Assembly: GCA_030272155.1 (NCBI GenBank)
Contig: CP126191.1
Location: 8,826,501 to 8,890,500, forward strand
DNA from: Tetradesmus obliquus
Lineage: Eukaryota; Chlorophyta; Chlorophyceae; Sphaeropleales; Scenedesmaceae
Direction of reading: 5' to 3'
DNA: 64,000 nucleotides
Shown: piece after piece, positions 11,113-24,263 of the stretch
Position numbering within the stretch: the first letter of the stretch is position 1
Layout: each line of letters starts with the position of its first letter
Notes under the pieces: generated by a model
Told to the model about the DNA's origin: nothing
Database searches by the model: none
The model's input: the letters and a program-made list of their open reading frames with translations, nothing else
Translations under genes and position numbers: made by a program

Positions 11113-12696
11113 CTGCAAGAATTAGGTCACTCGCGTGAGTGGTGACAGAAGACGTGAAGAAATGCACTGTGTTAAAGCCGCTCTGTCATCATGCCTCAGC
11201 AACCAGAGACCTGGGCTTCATGAAGCAGAGCTTAAAGCTCACATTGCTGCTGCCTGTTGCTGGCACTCGCCACCAGAGCCTGAAGAGATGGGGGGACCCT
11301 TGGGGCCTGTGTGCCAAGCTGCTGACAGTTTGGAGACACTGCAGCCTGCCTGCTGAGCAGAACCTGCCCTGCACCACATGTCCGCTTCAGTGCTGTAGAT
11401 GCAAAACTGCCCATGCAGCTGGCCGCACCTGGTTTGACTGGCAAGCTGCACTGCACCAGGGCCTGGAAGCCATGTGCAGAGGTCTGTGATTGCGCGAGAC
11501 GCCTTCCAGCCGCGCGGCTCTGTTGCAGCTGTTCCTGCAAGCTGGTACTCTGGTTGCTGCTGGCTGCAGCAGGCCGCGCTGAGGCTGCCTGGCTTGTTGT
11601 GTATGCTGCTTATGCGCCTGGCAAGGCTGTGGAGATTCAGCTCATGATTGTGCGTCGTGGCGTCTGTCTGCGCCAGCTTGCGCGACCTGCATGTTGTACA
11701 CAACACATACACGCTCGCATCAGCTAGAACCTTGACTCAACCTCGGAGGTGGTCAGGCTGGCGGTGCTCTTGTGTGCTTGAGCTGGTGCTGCTGTTAAGG
11801 CTTGAAGCTGCTGCTGCATTCCTGCAAGGGCACATGACATGCACAGCATATGAGATGCTCAACCTGCAGGGCTGTCATACTGACTGAACTGAGTGCTGAG
11901 TGAGATGGTGTGAGTGTCACTGTGAATGCAGCAATCGACCTGGTTGTCCAGCTTGCGAGAAGCAGCTCCGTGGCAAGCGTGTGGGTAAACCTGCTAGCAT
12001 ACCTGTGTAGGCTGAGCTGCGCTGCGCTTGGCAGCTCAGCAGTTGTTGCTGCAGCAGTGCCTGAAGCGTCCTGCAGGTGGCACATGCGAGAAAGCATTGC
12101 AGCGTGTAGCTAATAGTATGCTCACGAACATCGCTGCAGCAGTTCACATATAGCCCTTGACTGCTTGATGACTTACAGCATGAAAACCAGCTGCTGTCTG
12201 CTGTCAGAGACAGCATCTTCAGCTGCGCAATGCTGTTCTTGTTTTCTCATTACCTTGGGCGTCATCGAGTGCAGCATGTGACTGTATGTGCTGTTGAGCA
12301 CCATAGCTCCTCCCAGACAGCGCTGGTCAGGCAGAAACAGGCCACCCTTTCTGCGTCCCATGATGCCAGTTTGCTTACTGTGCTACCTCAACTCAACTCA
12401 GTAAAGCAGAAGACAGCAGCTTGCTCAGCAGCCGGCGATAACATGAAAGCACATTATTTCATCAATAGTTCAAAACTTTGAACTCTATTGTGCCTGAACA
12501 CACCTAATGACAAGGCAATTGCCACCTTTTGAACCAAACCCTCGTCTCAGGTGTGTGTCAGCCTAGTATTGTTCACGGCTCGAGCCTGAGGGGCACGCTG
12601 AGGTCAAGGCACTCGCCAGTTTGATTATCATACCTTTTCACTTCAGTCGCAGCACGGCACCGCAAGCAGGCACTTCATACAAAAGGCCTTGGCAAG
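11113..12696. other. Intergenic or 5' exons of the minus-strand gene, plus DCP1 promoter side
   Basis: This stretch separates the truncated minus-strand model from the DCP1 start. It probably holds missing upstream exons of the former and the DCP1 5' UTR. I could not find an exon set with matching phases. Confidence 0.35.
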
Positions 12697-14956
12697 ATGA
12701 GTTCCGCGGGAAAGAAAGACAAGGGCAAACTGCCTGTTTTAGATAAGCTTAAAGCAGCGGACATGAACATGATGGTGCTCAAGAGGATTGATGCCCACAT
12801 TGAAGAGGTGAGGCACGGTTTTGGCTGCTACGGGCCAGATCAGGTGTTGTATTACCCTGTTTCGGCAATCAAGAACGGATCGATAACCGTTGGAAGCCGT
12901 TTTATGGCCGCATTCGGTGCTGGGCAGCTTGCAGCAGCACAGCAGCAGCAGCAGTGCCCCGTCTTCAACAAACGCTTTGCAGGCGGCAGATCTTAAGCGA
13001 AGAACCATGTATATTGCAGTCTGATTGCTGTGTGGCACAGCCGGAAGTCTGCTGTGTGGCACAGCCGGAACTCTGCTGTGCAGAAGCTCACAATTACACC
13101 AGCAGTGGAGGCCCTAGCAGATGCAGCACACTCTGCAGCCTGCAAGGGCATCTTCTCTTATTTCAATGGAGTACGTAATCTGTGCCAGAAAACATCTTTT
13201 GCAACTAATGTCTGGCCCGCTGCTGTCTGCTGCTCTTTGCAGATCATCGCCTCTGCTGCACATGTGTGCCTGTACCGCATGTCGGTCAACGAGCAGCAAT
13301 GGGTGCGCCACGGCTTCCTTTATGCAGTGCTCGGTGTTGGCTGTTCTCATATGCTGACCCGCTTGCATGTTCATGATGCCATTGATGTTGACTTCAGTCA
13401 GCTGGGGTCCTGTCTATGCCTGTCCAGCAGTGAGCACGGTTTGAAAAGGGCATGGCGTCGTGTGCACCAGTGTGCTGCTCAACTGCCTGGCAACATCAGC
13501 ATCAGCGTCTGCCAAACACAGTACCCTTACAAACGTCGTGCTGCTGCTCACTAGACAAGCACGTTAAACTTCAGCAATGCAGCGCATCATCTGCTGTGCC
13601 GTGTCGTCATTGTGCGCCTGCAGCAACGCAAGAACATTGAGGGCTCGCTGTTCCTCATCAAGCGCCGCACCCAGCCGCGCTTCCAGATGCTGGTGCTCAA
13701 CAAGCTCTCAACAGGTGAGCAGCAGCACGCAGCGGCAGCAGCAGCAGCAGCAGCAGGCCTGTAGGGACATTTACAGCTGCAGCGGCAGGCACGTCAAGCA
13801 AGTGCACTGGCTGCAGCAGCTTGCCGTGAGCATCAGCAGCAGGGCACACAACTCATGCTGTGACAGAGAATTTTCTTGGCTGTGTGTGGCAGTTCTCTGG
13901 GGAGTCCTGAAGGTTTCGTCCTTCTTGTATCGGGCTGATATTACAACAGTACAGGGAATGTAGTTGTGATGGTGGCTAATGTTTGTGTGTTGCTTGCGTT
14001 AGGAACAGCTGGCACTGTTGTGCTGTTCTGTGCCTAACCAAGCTCACAGCATGTGGCCGTATCTGGCCCTTGCTTGTTTGGTTCAGCCTCTGTGCTGGGC
14101 CAAGCTGGTTTGGAAGCCACTTCTGGTGGTTTGGGACTGCCAAGCAGCTTCCCTTGGTTGCTCTTGGTTGCTCTTGCTGGAAAAGCGTGTAATTGATTGA
14201 TTGATTGTGTGGCAACACTCCCCTGCCTCTCATGCTGCTATCAGCACATTGTCTCTTGTATAAACAAGCACAGTCGCACCAGCAAGCTGACAGACACGAC
14301 CCTGTGCTGCTGCTGCTGCCGCTGCTGCAGACAACTACATCGAGACTGTGCATGGCGGCCTGGAGATGGAGACCAACCCTCCATACCTCATGTACACACA
14401 CGGCAATGATGAGGTGCGATTGATACAGCGCAACAGAAAGGGCAGCAGCACTTGTGGTGCATATGCATGGGTGGTGACTGGCATGATCAGCTGCAGCCAA
14501 CACCTTTTCAGGCAGAGGCAGAGCACAAAACATGATGTTGTACCCTGATGTTGGCAGGGGCTTCTGCACCAAATCAACATCCAACTTGTCGTGTCACCGA
14601 GCTGTGTGCAGCACGCTGCTAGGTTGCTGTCTGCTGTCTGCTTTGTTGCGTCCATGCTGCTGTTGCTCACATGCCTTCTCGGTGCGGATGCTGCTGCGCT
14701 GCCTGCCTTCCGCTTGTATCTGACTGCCCATTTGTAACGTTATGTAACAGATCCACGGCATCTGGTTCTATGATGAGTCAGACCTGCACCACCTGGCAGG
14801 GCTGCTGCAGAAGATCCTCAACCAGCTGCCGCGGCCAGAGGATGGCGCAGCTGCAGCAGCGGCAGCAGCAGCAGCGCAGCAGCAGCAGCAGCAGCAGCAG
14901 CACCACCAGCCAGCGCCGCTGCCAGCTGTGCAGGAGCCGCTGCAGCCACCAGCACA

Positions 14957-14989
<33 letters not shown>

Positions 14990-15400
14990 GGAGGGTGATG
15001 CATTCTGGGACCGCAGCGTGCATGTGACGGAGGAGAACCTGCCGGCCAGCCAGCAGCTGGTGCCCAACAGTAGCTTGCTCAGCGAGCCCTCTGCAGGCGC
15101 CCCGGTGAGTGCAGCAGCAGCAGTGGGCCACTGTGAGCATTGGTTGTGTTGCAGCGCTGTGCTTGCAGTGCTTGCAGAGAAGGCGTTCGTGTGGAAACTT
15201 GCCGTGCAATGTACGAGTACGCAACAGGGTGGCAGTGCCTGGCAGTGCATGTGATGCGAGATGCGGCATCTCTCTGTGGATTGCTGCAGCAATGCGCATG
15301 TGAGGCATTTGTAGCGCGCTCACCGTACACGAACAGCTTTGCTGTGCACGCAAGCATCGTACCGGGAGTAACAAATGTATACTTCTCGTAATCATGTTTG

Positions 15401-15441
<41 letters not shown>

Positions 15442-16423
15442 GCGCTGTGCAGGGTGGCGGCGCCATGGGCGGCCTGCAGGGCTTGCTGAAAGCAGCGCAG
15501 CAGAAGCACAACGTGGCGCAGCGCGCCTCATCCGCCTCCTCCTCCTCCCAGCAGCCGCACCTGCCAGCAGCAAGCTCACCCATACCCAACAGCAGCAGCA
15601 TGCCTGCTGACGCAGCAGCGCCTGCGCCACCCTCCATGCTGCTGACACCTGCATTCTTCGAGCAGCAAAAGGCCAAGCAGCAGCAGGCAGCGCCAGCGCC
15701 TGCCACCGCGCCAGCCGCGTCGCCAGTGCCCGCGCCAGCTGCAGCCGGCAGCAGCAGCAACACCAGCGCTGCCCCGCAGCAGCCGGCAGCGGCAGTGAAC
15801 GGCGGCAGCGCTGCTTCCGGCAGTGCGCTGCACCAGCTGCTGAGCAGGTGGGTGGCTGACAGGTGCAGGTGCTGCGTCATCGGTTGTGCTGCTATATGGC
15901 ATTGGCAGCAGTGCCACATGCGGGGAGAAGGCACGGAATGCATGTGCATTGCTGCTGTGTGGCTGTGTCGAGCCGGTGCAATCCCGCTTGTCTGCTGCCC
16001 TTCGCCCGCACCCAGCCACAGTTCACAGACTCGTCGTCTAGCGTAGCCGATTCACAATCACACCAGCGCCCCGATACTCAACGCCTCCTTTGTATCAGTG
16101 CTTTAGACTCCATACAGATTTGCATTGTAAAGCTTGCACATGCGCCTTTGCTCTCATCACATCATCACATCTGCCGTGTACCTGATATGCTGCACGCCTG
16201 CAGAGCGGCCAAGCAGACGCCGTCGGGCCCGAACCCGTCAGCAGCAGCAGCAGCGGCGGGTGGCTCTGCCGGTGCGCGTGGCCAGCCGCAGCCTCCCATT
16301 GGCGTGTTGAGCCCTGAGGCCATACGCGACAAGGTGAAGACAGCACTGATCCGGCTGGCAAACAACGATGCATTCGTTGACAGCTTGGCACAGGAGCTGA
16401 AGACAGTTGGGCTGCTGCAGTGA
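12697..16423 (+). CDS. DCP1: mRNA-decapping enzyme subunit DCP1 (7 exons, 437 aa)
   Basis: Exons 12697-12807, 13243-13302, 13624-13714, 14331-14413, 14751-15104, 15453-15847 and 16204-16423 sum to 1314 nt with consistent phases. The N-terminal EVH1-type domain (about residues 1-140) shows family blocks: AAHVCLYRMSVNEQQWQRKN, then IEGSLFLIKRRTQPRFQMLV, then IHGIWFYDESD. A middle LLTPAFF motif and a C-terminal helical segment (SPEAIRDKVKTALIRLANND, ending VGLLQ) match plant-type DCP1 with its trimerisation domain. The protein activates DCP2 for 5' cap removal in cytoplasmic P-bodies. The linker is swollen by poly-Ala, poly-Gln and His runs from CAG repeats in exons 5 and 6. The ATG is the first in exon 1 and is followed at once by conserved sequence. 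Confidence 0.93.
13030..13083 (+). repeat. 24-bp tandem duplication in DCP1 intron 1
   Basis: A 24-bp unit built around GTGTGGCACAGCCGGAA is repeated twice, and a third partial copy follows. Confidence 0.7.
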
Positions 16424-18757
16424 GCATCAGCAGCAGGGCTGGCAGCAGTGCGGTAGCAGAGCGGGGCTGGGAGGGAGCAGCAGAAGCGGTTGATAGACGG
16501 GCACTGGCAGCAGCAGCAGCAGCAGCAGCCGTAGCGGGGTCAGAGCAGCAGCAGGCTTAGCGTGGCCTGCAGTAAGGCTCAAGCGACAGCATTATTGTTC
16601 ATGCATGGGGCAGCAGCGCTTGCATCTGTTTTGCGGTCTTGTGCGGTCTTGGAGAGTTGCTGTTGCACCGCAGGAATGACAGGGAGAACAGCGCTGTAGC
16701 TGCTGCTGCTGCATGGCGACTGTCATACTGCGTGTGTGCATGATTGGCTGCGTGCTCTCAGCGCGCACAGTGCTGGGCTCTGGTTGTGTTGGGTAACATG
16801 TCGGCAGGCTCTTCACGCTATGCGTGCAGCGTGGGTCGCTCATGGTAAAGTTTTGCATAACATGCTGCTTGAAGTGCTGGGTTGCAGGAACCAGCTCTTG
16901 CTGCTGCCGTTCTGCTGTTGTTCAAGGTGTGTCCTTTTGGGTGCCATGCCGTGCTGTCATTGGCAAGAGGCTGGCGCACGGGGTGATGGAGTGATAGGTT
17001 GCAGGACATCACACTCTGCAATGCATGCTTGGGTGGTGTGGGCGAATGGTGGTGTATGGGGTGTTGGTGTAGCGTGGATGTTGAAGGGTTTTGTCCAGAC
17101 GGCTGGACCCTGCAAACGCATCACTGTCAAATAGCACCGTGCTGTGACAGCGGCTCAGCAAGCTGATGCTGTACCATTGTGCACGGAATGAAGTTCATGC
17201 GGCAGCTTGCAGCACGGCAGCTGGAGCTTCACATCATGTAGAGTCTGCTGCTGGATTGTGCACGACCACCCAACTGTTGTGGAGCATGTGATGCTGCCGT
17301 ATGAATTTGACTGCACAAGCAGACACTGCTTCACAAGCGAGTGTGTATAATCGTAGCAGCTGTGCTGGCGCCTGTTAAATCTGTCTCTGTATGCCAACGC
17401 AAGTTGGCAAGCTTTCACAGAGTTATAACTGAACTGCAGCTGCCTTCTTGCAGGAAGGTAGTGGCTGTGCTGCTGTCGCGCTGCTGACATTGGCATGTAG
17501 CAAGGCATGGTAGCCGCAACTGGCAGGGGTTCTCAGATCGCAGTCGTCGTTTCTGACATGCATACTGGATGTTAGTGCCAATGCATTGCAGCAGCGGGGG
17601 TGTGCAACATGGCGAAATGGCATGCCTTTGTTTGGTGCAATGCATGGTGGCAGGCATGCAGCCGCTGCTGCCGCTGCAGCTGCGGCAGCTGCACCAGCCT
17701 GAGGGGGTGGCAAGATGTGCATGGCGGTTGATGGATCAGGTGGTTGCCCAATGAGCCTGTCATCTCGAAACTGGCTGCGTTTTCGCCGTGTTCCTGCCAT
17801 GCATGCTGTGCAGCGTCACTGGCAGTCAACCACTGGTCAACCGTGGCATGGCAGGCGCAGTGTGTTACTGCGGCACAGTTTAACAGGCAATATGCAGTAT
17901 CAGCCTTCTATGGTGTTGCCGGTGGAGGTTGATCTCACATTTCGTTCGACTACTTCCATCTGCTTCACATGCCAAACAACTCTGAAAACTCCATGTTAAC
18001 ATGCTGCATGTGCAGAGGGGGCCCTCTACCGTGGGCCAGAAATTCAACCCAACCAAGGCTGGCAGCTTGGCTGCTGCAATGCAGGTGTGCGCACGGCACT
18101 GCCCAATACAATGAACTGACATATGATCATGTGCGACATATGATCATGTGCGGCTCGCATCATACTCGCTGCTTGGGATGAAGTTGTGCTGCCGGCTAAA
18201 GATCTGCTGTAGTATCTGGCATGGCGATCAAGAGGAGGGTCAACGTATGGGAGGGTCGTCAGTCTACCACAACGCAGCAAGATCTGGGCTGAAATGGAAG
18301 TCAGGGGCCGCGGCTACGGCTATGTCAAAGCATTGACGCGACTTCTCGCGGTCATCGACGGTGTTATTGCTGACTAATTTGCGTAATAAGGGTCACCAGC
18401 AGCCCGCTCTGACTCTTACGAAAAGCACAAGCCTCAACATAGTTCTGAAAGTCTGATCTCTTCGCTTCTAATCATCTCAGCTGTGCTGGGGTTGTTCTTT
18501 GCTTGGCACTGTCACTGACTAGGGTCTGCGCATCGTGATCCTGCGCTGCCGGCGACCTGAATAGCCTTCTGCTCGGGGACAGCAGCTCTTTGTAGTTGCT
18601 TGTCAAGCTGAGATACTTTGCTGACCACTTGCAGCTGCCGGTTGCTGTGACCGGGAGACGGCGTTTGGTGCTGCCCAAGAGCGCACGCCCAGCTCTACCA
18701 GTTCAGCGTTTGCTGAACTAGCATCTGTCGTTTCTCAAGCAGCGAAACACAGCAACC
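16424..18757. other. Intergenic: DCP1 3' flank and carrier promoter
   Basis: The first part carries CAG runs and is probably DCP1 3' UTR. A minus-strand frame at 17800-17423 with a poly-Ala run is open but unsupported by splice signals or family motifs. A 17-bp direct repeat containing ATATGATCATGTGC lies near 18118-18151. No gene is visible. Confidence 0.4.
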
Positions 18758-21710
18758 ATGGCAAAGGAGAAGAAGGTGGACAAAAACTTCATGGTGGTGA
18801 GTGCTCATGGCTGGAACAGTGTTTCTGAACATGCTATTACTCGTTCCATGTGGCGCATGGGCTGTGTAGCAGCCCAAGGACGACGGGTGCAGCTGTGCAG
18901 GATCTCAGCAACCTGTCACGCGCATGATTCGTTCAGCAGTGGCGTGCATGCTGCTGATCGGACGCCCATCAGTCGACATATTATGCTTGGACACGACGTG
19001 GCGCACCTGCGCTCGCAGAAAGGGCAGCGGCATCATTCACGCGCAGTTTTGCCGGTTGCTGCTGGTGCTGACCCTTGAATGCACATGTGATCGTCCTGTT
19101 TGACCGTCTCCCTGCACACATAATATGTTTGCTTCATGTTTATGCAGGACTTCCTCATGGGAGGAGTCTCCGCTGCAGTTTCCAAGACTGCCGCTGCTCC
19201 CATCGAGCGCGTGAAGCTGCTCATCCAGAACCAGGATGAGATGATCAAGCAGGGCCGCCTGGCGCAGCCATACAAGGGCATCGGCGAGTGCTTCAGCCGC
19301 ACCATCAAGGACGAGGGCTTCGGCTCGCTGTGGCGTGGCAACACAGCCAACGTGATCCGTTACTTCCCCACCCAGGCGCTGAACTTTGCCTTCAAGGACT
19401 ACTTCAAGCGCACCCTGGGCTTCAACAAGGAGCGTGACGGCTACTGGTGGTGGTTTGCAGGTGCGCAGGCCTTCCTTCGCTGGCGAGGGACCTCACAATT
19501 GTGTGCTGCTGCTGCCGCTGCACAGCATGCGCAGCGTGGTGTGCTTGCAACTCAGTACAATCAAGGCACTACTGGTTGCCAGGTACAACAGATTATACAT
19601 TCGTGCTTCAGCCGACTGCAACCGAAGCTGGTGCCAGCCAGCGCTTCAAACTGCTTGCATCCCTTTGCAGCCAGCCTCGCTCATCCCTCATGCTCTGCCG
19701 CCCTCTGCTGCCCTCTCATCCGCCAGGCAACATGGCGTCTGGTGGTGCCGCCGGCGCCACCTCGCTCGCATTTGTGTACTCGCTCGACTACGCGCGTACC
19801 CGCCTGGCCAACGACGCCAAGTCTTCCAAGAAGGGCGGCGGCGGCCGCCAGTTCAACGGCCTGGCAGACGTGTACAAGAAGACCATCGCGTCTGACGGCA
19901 TTGCTGGCCTGTACCGCGGCTTCACCATTTCCTGCGTGGGCATCATCGTGTACCGCGGCCTGTACTTCGGCATGTACGACTCGCTCAAGCCCGTGCTGCT
20001 GACCGGCAACCTGGCGGTGAGTGGGTTGGTGTGCTGTGAACAAGACATGTGTGCGGCAGCATGCAGGGGCCTGTTGTTCGGATGCTTGCTAGCAGCAGCA
20101 GCTGAAGGATGAGGAGGAGGACAAGGACAGGGTGTCTAGGAGGTCGGTGCTCTCTTCGGGAGCGTGTCAGGCTGCGTGAGAGCGCAGTTACTGCGCAGTG
20201 CGCGCTGCGGCAGGTGTTGCAGCTGCTGCTGGCTGCTGTGCAGCGGGAAGGGTCCCTGCAGCCTGTGCTGCTCTTCGATGAACCGGATACTCCGTCAGCA
20301 GGACAGGCAGCGAGCCGTGCGCTGTTGTGGTGGGCTGCATCTCCGCATCGCACTTGCAGGCCGCCTGTTGTAGTCTGACTGCCGCTCTAGCGCTGCTGTA
20401 TGCTGTTACTCCTGCCATCTGCGCTGATCTTGCTGCTCCTTCCCTGTTACGTGCCTCTTGCAGGACAACTTCCTGGCCAGCTTCCTGCTGGGCTGGGGCA
20501 TCACCATCGGCGCAGGCCTGGCCTCGTACCCCATCGACACCGTGCGCAGGAGGATGATGATGACCTCAGGCCAGGCCGTGAAGTACGCCAGCTCCGTTGA
20601 CTGCTTCCAGCAGGTGCGGCCACGCGCAAAGAGTATGAAAAGTTGCACAGGAAGTACAGTTTGCAGTAGCACAATACAACATAACTCACACTCACGTCGC
20701 AAGAAGGCGCTCCCCGGCCACCATGGCTGCTTGAACCTCAGATGTGCAGATGCCTCCAAGAGTGTTGGCTGAGCTGAGTGGAGCAGGGTCCTCTGTCCAG
20801 AGTGCTGTCAGGAGTGCACGTGCTGCGTGTGATGGGGTCGGAAGGTGTCGCAGTTGCAAGCAGAACACGAAAGCTCGCGAGGGTGGTGCGGTGCTGTGCG
20901 TGCGCCGGAGGGCAAGCAGTGTGCGCTGCTGTAGTTGGTGGTGGTGGTAGTTGGTGTGCTGCGCCACGCTGAAGGCTGTGGTGCTGCAGTATGTCTGTGC
21001 TGCTGTAGTCGAAGAGAAAGCATGCAAAAGCAATTAGAACAAGTCACGTAGGGGCAACAGCACCAAGAGGTTTAGCTTAGTTGGTGTGCTGTGCCACGGT
21101 GAAGGCTGTGGTGCTGCAGTATGTCTGTGCCACAGTACCTGCAGCCTGGCGCCTCGTTGCAGCCTCATTGCCAGAGCTCCTCCTTCCTCACGGATTCCTC
21201 CTTCCGCACTGCTGCTGCTGCTGCTGCAGGTGGTGAAGAACGAGGGCATGAAGTCGCTGTTCAAGGGCGCAGGCGCCAACATCCTGCGTGCCGTGGCTGG
21301 CGCTGGTGTGCTGTCAGGCTACGACCAGATGCAGGTGCGGGGCAGGGTTGGGATGTCACGGCTGTCTAGAAGGAAGGATGGAAAGGATTGTTGTTTGTAG
21401 GACTGCTGGCACTGGCATATTGAACACGAGCTATTCAACGATGCAGGGCTTGTGTTTGGTTTAGATTCTGCTTTGCATCGCAATCTCAGTTGGGCCCGCT
21501 GGCTTGCATGGTGTGTGTGCCGCCTGTACCCATGTGCTGCACCTTTGCGCATGTGCCTGAGATCTGTTCCGGCCCTGCAGTACTCCTAGCAAGCTCAATG
21601 CTCTGGTGTTATGCGATGCGGTAGGCATCATGCTGACTGTGCTATTGGGCATTGCTGCTTTGCTGCAGGTGATCATGTTCGGCAAGAAGTTCGGCGGGGG
21701 CGACGGCTAA
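18758..21710 (+). CDS. Mitochondrial ADP/ATP carrier (6 exons, 312 aa)
   Basis: Exons 18758-18796, 19148-19460, 19727-20016, 20464-20613, 21230-21334 and 21669-21710 sum to 939 nt, all phases agreeing. The three mitochondrial-carrier repeats are present, with signatures PIERVK at residues 31-36, SLDYAR in repeat two and PIDTVR in repeat three. RRRMMM at about residues 242-247 is diagnostic for ADP/ATP translocases, which exchange matrix ATP for cytosolic ADP across the inner mitochondrial membrane. The N-terminus is short ([10 protein letters not shown]), without the long cleaved presequence seen in land plants. Length fits the family. The start has a good context (ACC before ATG, then GCA). 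Exons have almost none of the Gln/Ala repeats seen in the neighbours, which fits strong constraint. Confidence 0.96.
20951..21131 (+). repeat. 130-bp-offset duplication in carrier intron 4
   Basis: About 50 bp beginning TTGGTGTGCTG at 20951 recurs at 21081 with few changes. Unlike the duplications in the dynamin and channel genes, neither copy touches an exon edge. Confidence 0.75.
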
Positions 21711-23675
21711 ACTGCGGCAGCAGCAGCAGCGTGGCGCTGAGCTGCAGGCTCCCCAGCAGCTGCAGCTCTCCCGCTACATTGGGCAGGCGCAGTGCCGTGT
21801 GTGCAGGCAGCAGCAGGCTTTCGCTGGGCTGATGCAGCACACTTGTGTGCACGGCGAGGCGTGCAGTGTGTGACAAGGAGGGCTTGAGCGGAGTACTTGA
21901 ACAAACGGCTATGTGATTGCTGGATCAGAACCGACAGCACTCCAGGCAGGCGTGGTGCTGGTGCTGGTTTCACCACGCTAGGATCGGCTGCTACGGTGCT
22001 GGTGTGTCCGCTGCATACACATGCTGCATGTTGGTTTCGGCGAGGCCACTCTCAGCTTGACAAGATGATCCGACTAGATTGCTTTTCTCCCTTTGCGTGG
22101 TGTGTGGTCGTAGGTTTGGCAGGTGACACTGTAAGATGTGTGTACAGATGAGTGCGTCCCAGCGCAGGAGTGCAGTGGGTAGGAGTTGCATTCTTTCGAG
22201 CAGGCGTGTTTGTGTGGTTCGACCACAGGCACGCGCTGCTTTGCCCACTGTCTCGTGCCAACACGGACAGGCCTGGCATAGATGCTGGCTGTGTTGGGCG
22301 CAAGTACCAGCCTGCCCCTAACCTTGCAGCAGCAGCTGCCAGGCGCCTTTGCGTGGCGCTGCTGGTCTGTTTGAACACGTGTTTTGAACCTGGTGTTTGT
22401 TTGTGTAACAAACCTTGCACATGCTGTCAACTTCACTTGAAGCCCTCTTCTTCTCTTCTTCTCTGGCAGGCTGTTGCTAGCTACACGTGCATCTGTTGGC
22501 AGTAGCGTCAGCACTGAACAGCGCAGCGCTACGCTAGCGTACTGGGGAAGTGCTGCTAGAGCTCAGCGTGCGGCAACCAACAAAAGAACCCAACAACCAA
22601 GGGGGGGGGGGGGGCACTCCATCCACTGACAGCATCATCATTCCTTTCCGCCTGAAAACGTTAGGATATGTTATTTATCATAAAAAAACCTACTGCACAA
22701 ATTTTAAGGCCATCCGGCGTGCTTTCTGGGAGGGGGCGGGGGGACCCCGGGGGCGTGGTCAACTTTTTGTCTTGAGTTCCTTCATTTTTTTGCCAGGTGC
22801 CTGATTGAGACACGCATAAGCTTGTTTGAAAGCTTAGATCATAATATATCCATTGCACACCTTTCTAAGGCTAGTGAACACTTATTTACATGTGAGGCAG
22901 CTTACAATCGACTGACCACTGGTGTGGCGCATGTCAAATCCCAGCAGCAGCATAATTTTTGGTCGGGCAAACTGGCGGACAGGTTGCTGCAACCACACGT
23001 AAACACAGCTGCAGTTGTCTAGATACATTTCTGCTACTCCCAATAAACATATCAGTAAGTCAGGGGCCTGCAGGCGCAAGTTTTTGTGGTGAGTGCGGGG
23101 GGGGGGGGGGGGGGGGGTAGACCCCGTTTGGGTTTCTTGTGATGATGTCCTGGAATTTCTTTAGTGCCCCCCTTGCAACAACTGCTAGCATTTGCAGCGC
23201 TGATAGCATCTCAGCCTGAGATGCAACAGCCAGCTATTCATGCTGCAAGCGCAACCAGCATGTAACATCATTACGAGCTTCAACGGCAGCCAAACTGTTA
23301 GCAAGAAATATTCATCCTCATCATGTTGTTACCCATCAAGCCATAGCAAGAATGGTGCACGATGGTTGCCCAATGAGCATGTCATTGGCTCGAAACACGG
23401 GCTGTGTTCCCGTCGTGTAACACACAAATGACCTCACCAATGTGGGCACCGCCTTGCTGTGTCAACTTTACGAAGACACTTGCTTGCTTGCCAAAATGAG
23501 TGTGCATGCTACTAGTTCAGCAGGGCTGCTGCTCGGAGAAGACCGCCTCAACAACTTTTGGCCTGTTTACCAAACAGCCAGGAAACAGCGCAGTACACGC
23601 AGGCACCCGGGTGCCCCTGCAGCTATAATGATGCCGCGCAATGTAGCAAAGCGCAGCAGTCTAGAGGGAACGGCA
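21711..23675. other. Intergenic with an AT-richer island and poly-G runs
   Basis: This interval lies between two convergent genes. The section 22600-23120 differs from its surroundings: A/T-rich stretches, few CTG triplets, a run of 14 G at 22601-22614, another G-dense block near 22732-22757 and a run of 21 G at 23097-23117. It could be a decayed mobile element, but I see no coding frame, terminal repeat or target-site duplication. Confidence 0.4.
22130..22134 (+). terminator. Possible TGTAA polyadenylation signal of the carrier gene
   Basis: TGTAA is the usual polyadenylation signal in chlorophycean algae. This copy lies about 420 bp past the carrier stop codon. It is supported only by motif and position. 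Confidence 0.3.
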
Positions 23676-24228
23676 TCACCTGCTGCTGCGCGTGCACCGC
23701 CGCAGCCCTGCCACCACCCTGCCTGAGCCAGGCCGGCCAGCCTGAGCTGCTGCCGCCTGCCGCTGCTGCTGGGAGGCTGCAGCAGCACTGAGGCCCCGCC
23801 TGCTGCTCCTAGATGGCATGAAGTCATCTTCCTCTTCTGATGCTCCTGCCGCTGCTGCTGCTGCTGCTGACGGCGCCCGCGCTGGTGGTGCAGTTGAGCG
23901 CCTGCTGCTGCCACTTACGGCAGCTGCTGCTGCTGCGCCAGCAACACCTAGCGCCTCTGCAGCCATTTGCGAAACTGCCCTGCCGCTGCCGCTGCTGCTC
24001 CCTGAACCAACGCCTGCACTTGCCGCGCCAACCCCCAGGGCTTGCGCTAACAGCTGAGAAGGAGCCCTGCTGCTGTGGCCAACCTGCTGCTGCTGCTGAC
24101 TGCTGACAGGCCTGTTTGTCTGGCGGCTGTGGTGGGCCCCAAAGGTTGCCAGCCGTGCCAACAGCGGCTGTGGGTCTGGTGATGGTGCTGACAGCGCAAG
24201 AGCATCCACATCCAGCTCAGCAACAGAC

Positions 24229-24263
<35 letters not shown>

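Noticed and set aside
17423-17800. 125-codon minus-strand frame with a poly-Ala run
   Set aside because: No splice partners or motif, and part of it overlaps a dispersed repeat shared with 23363-23395.
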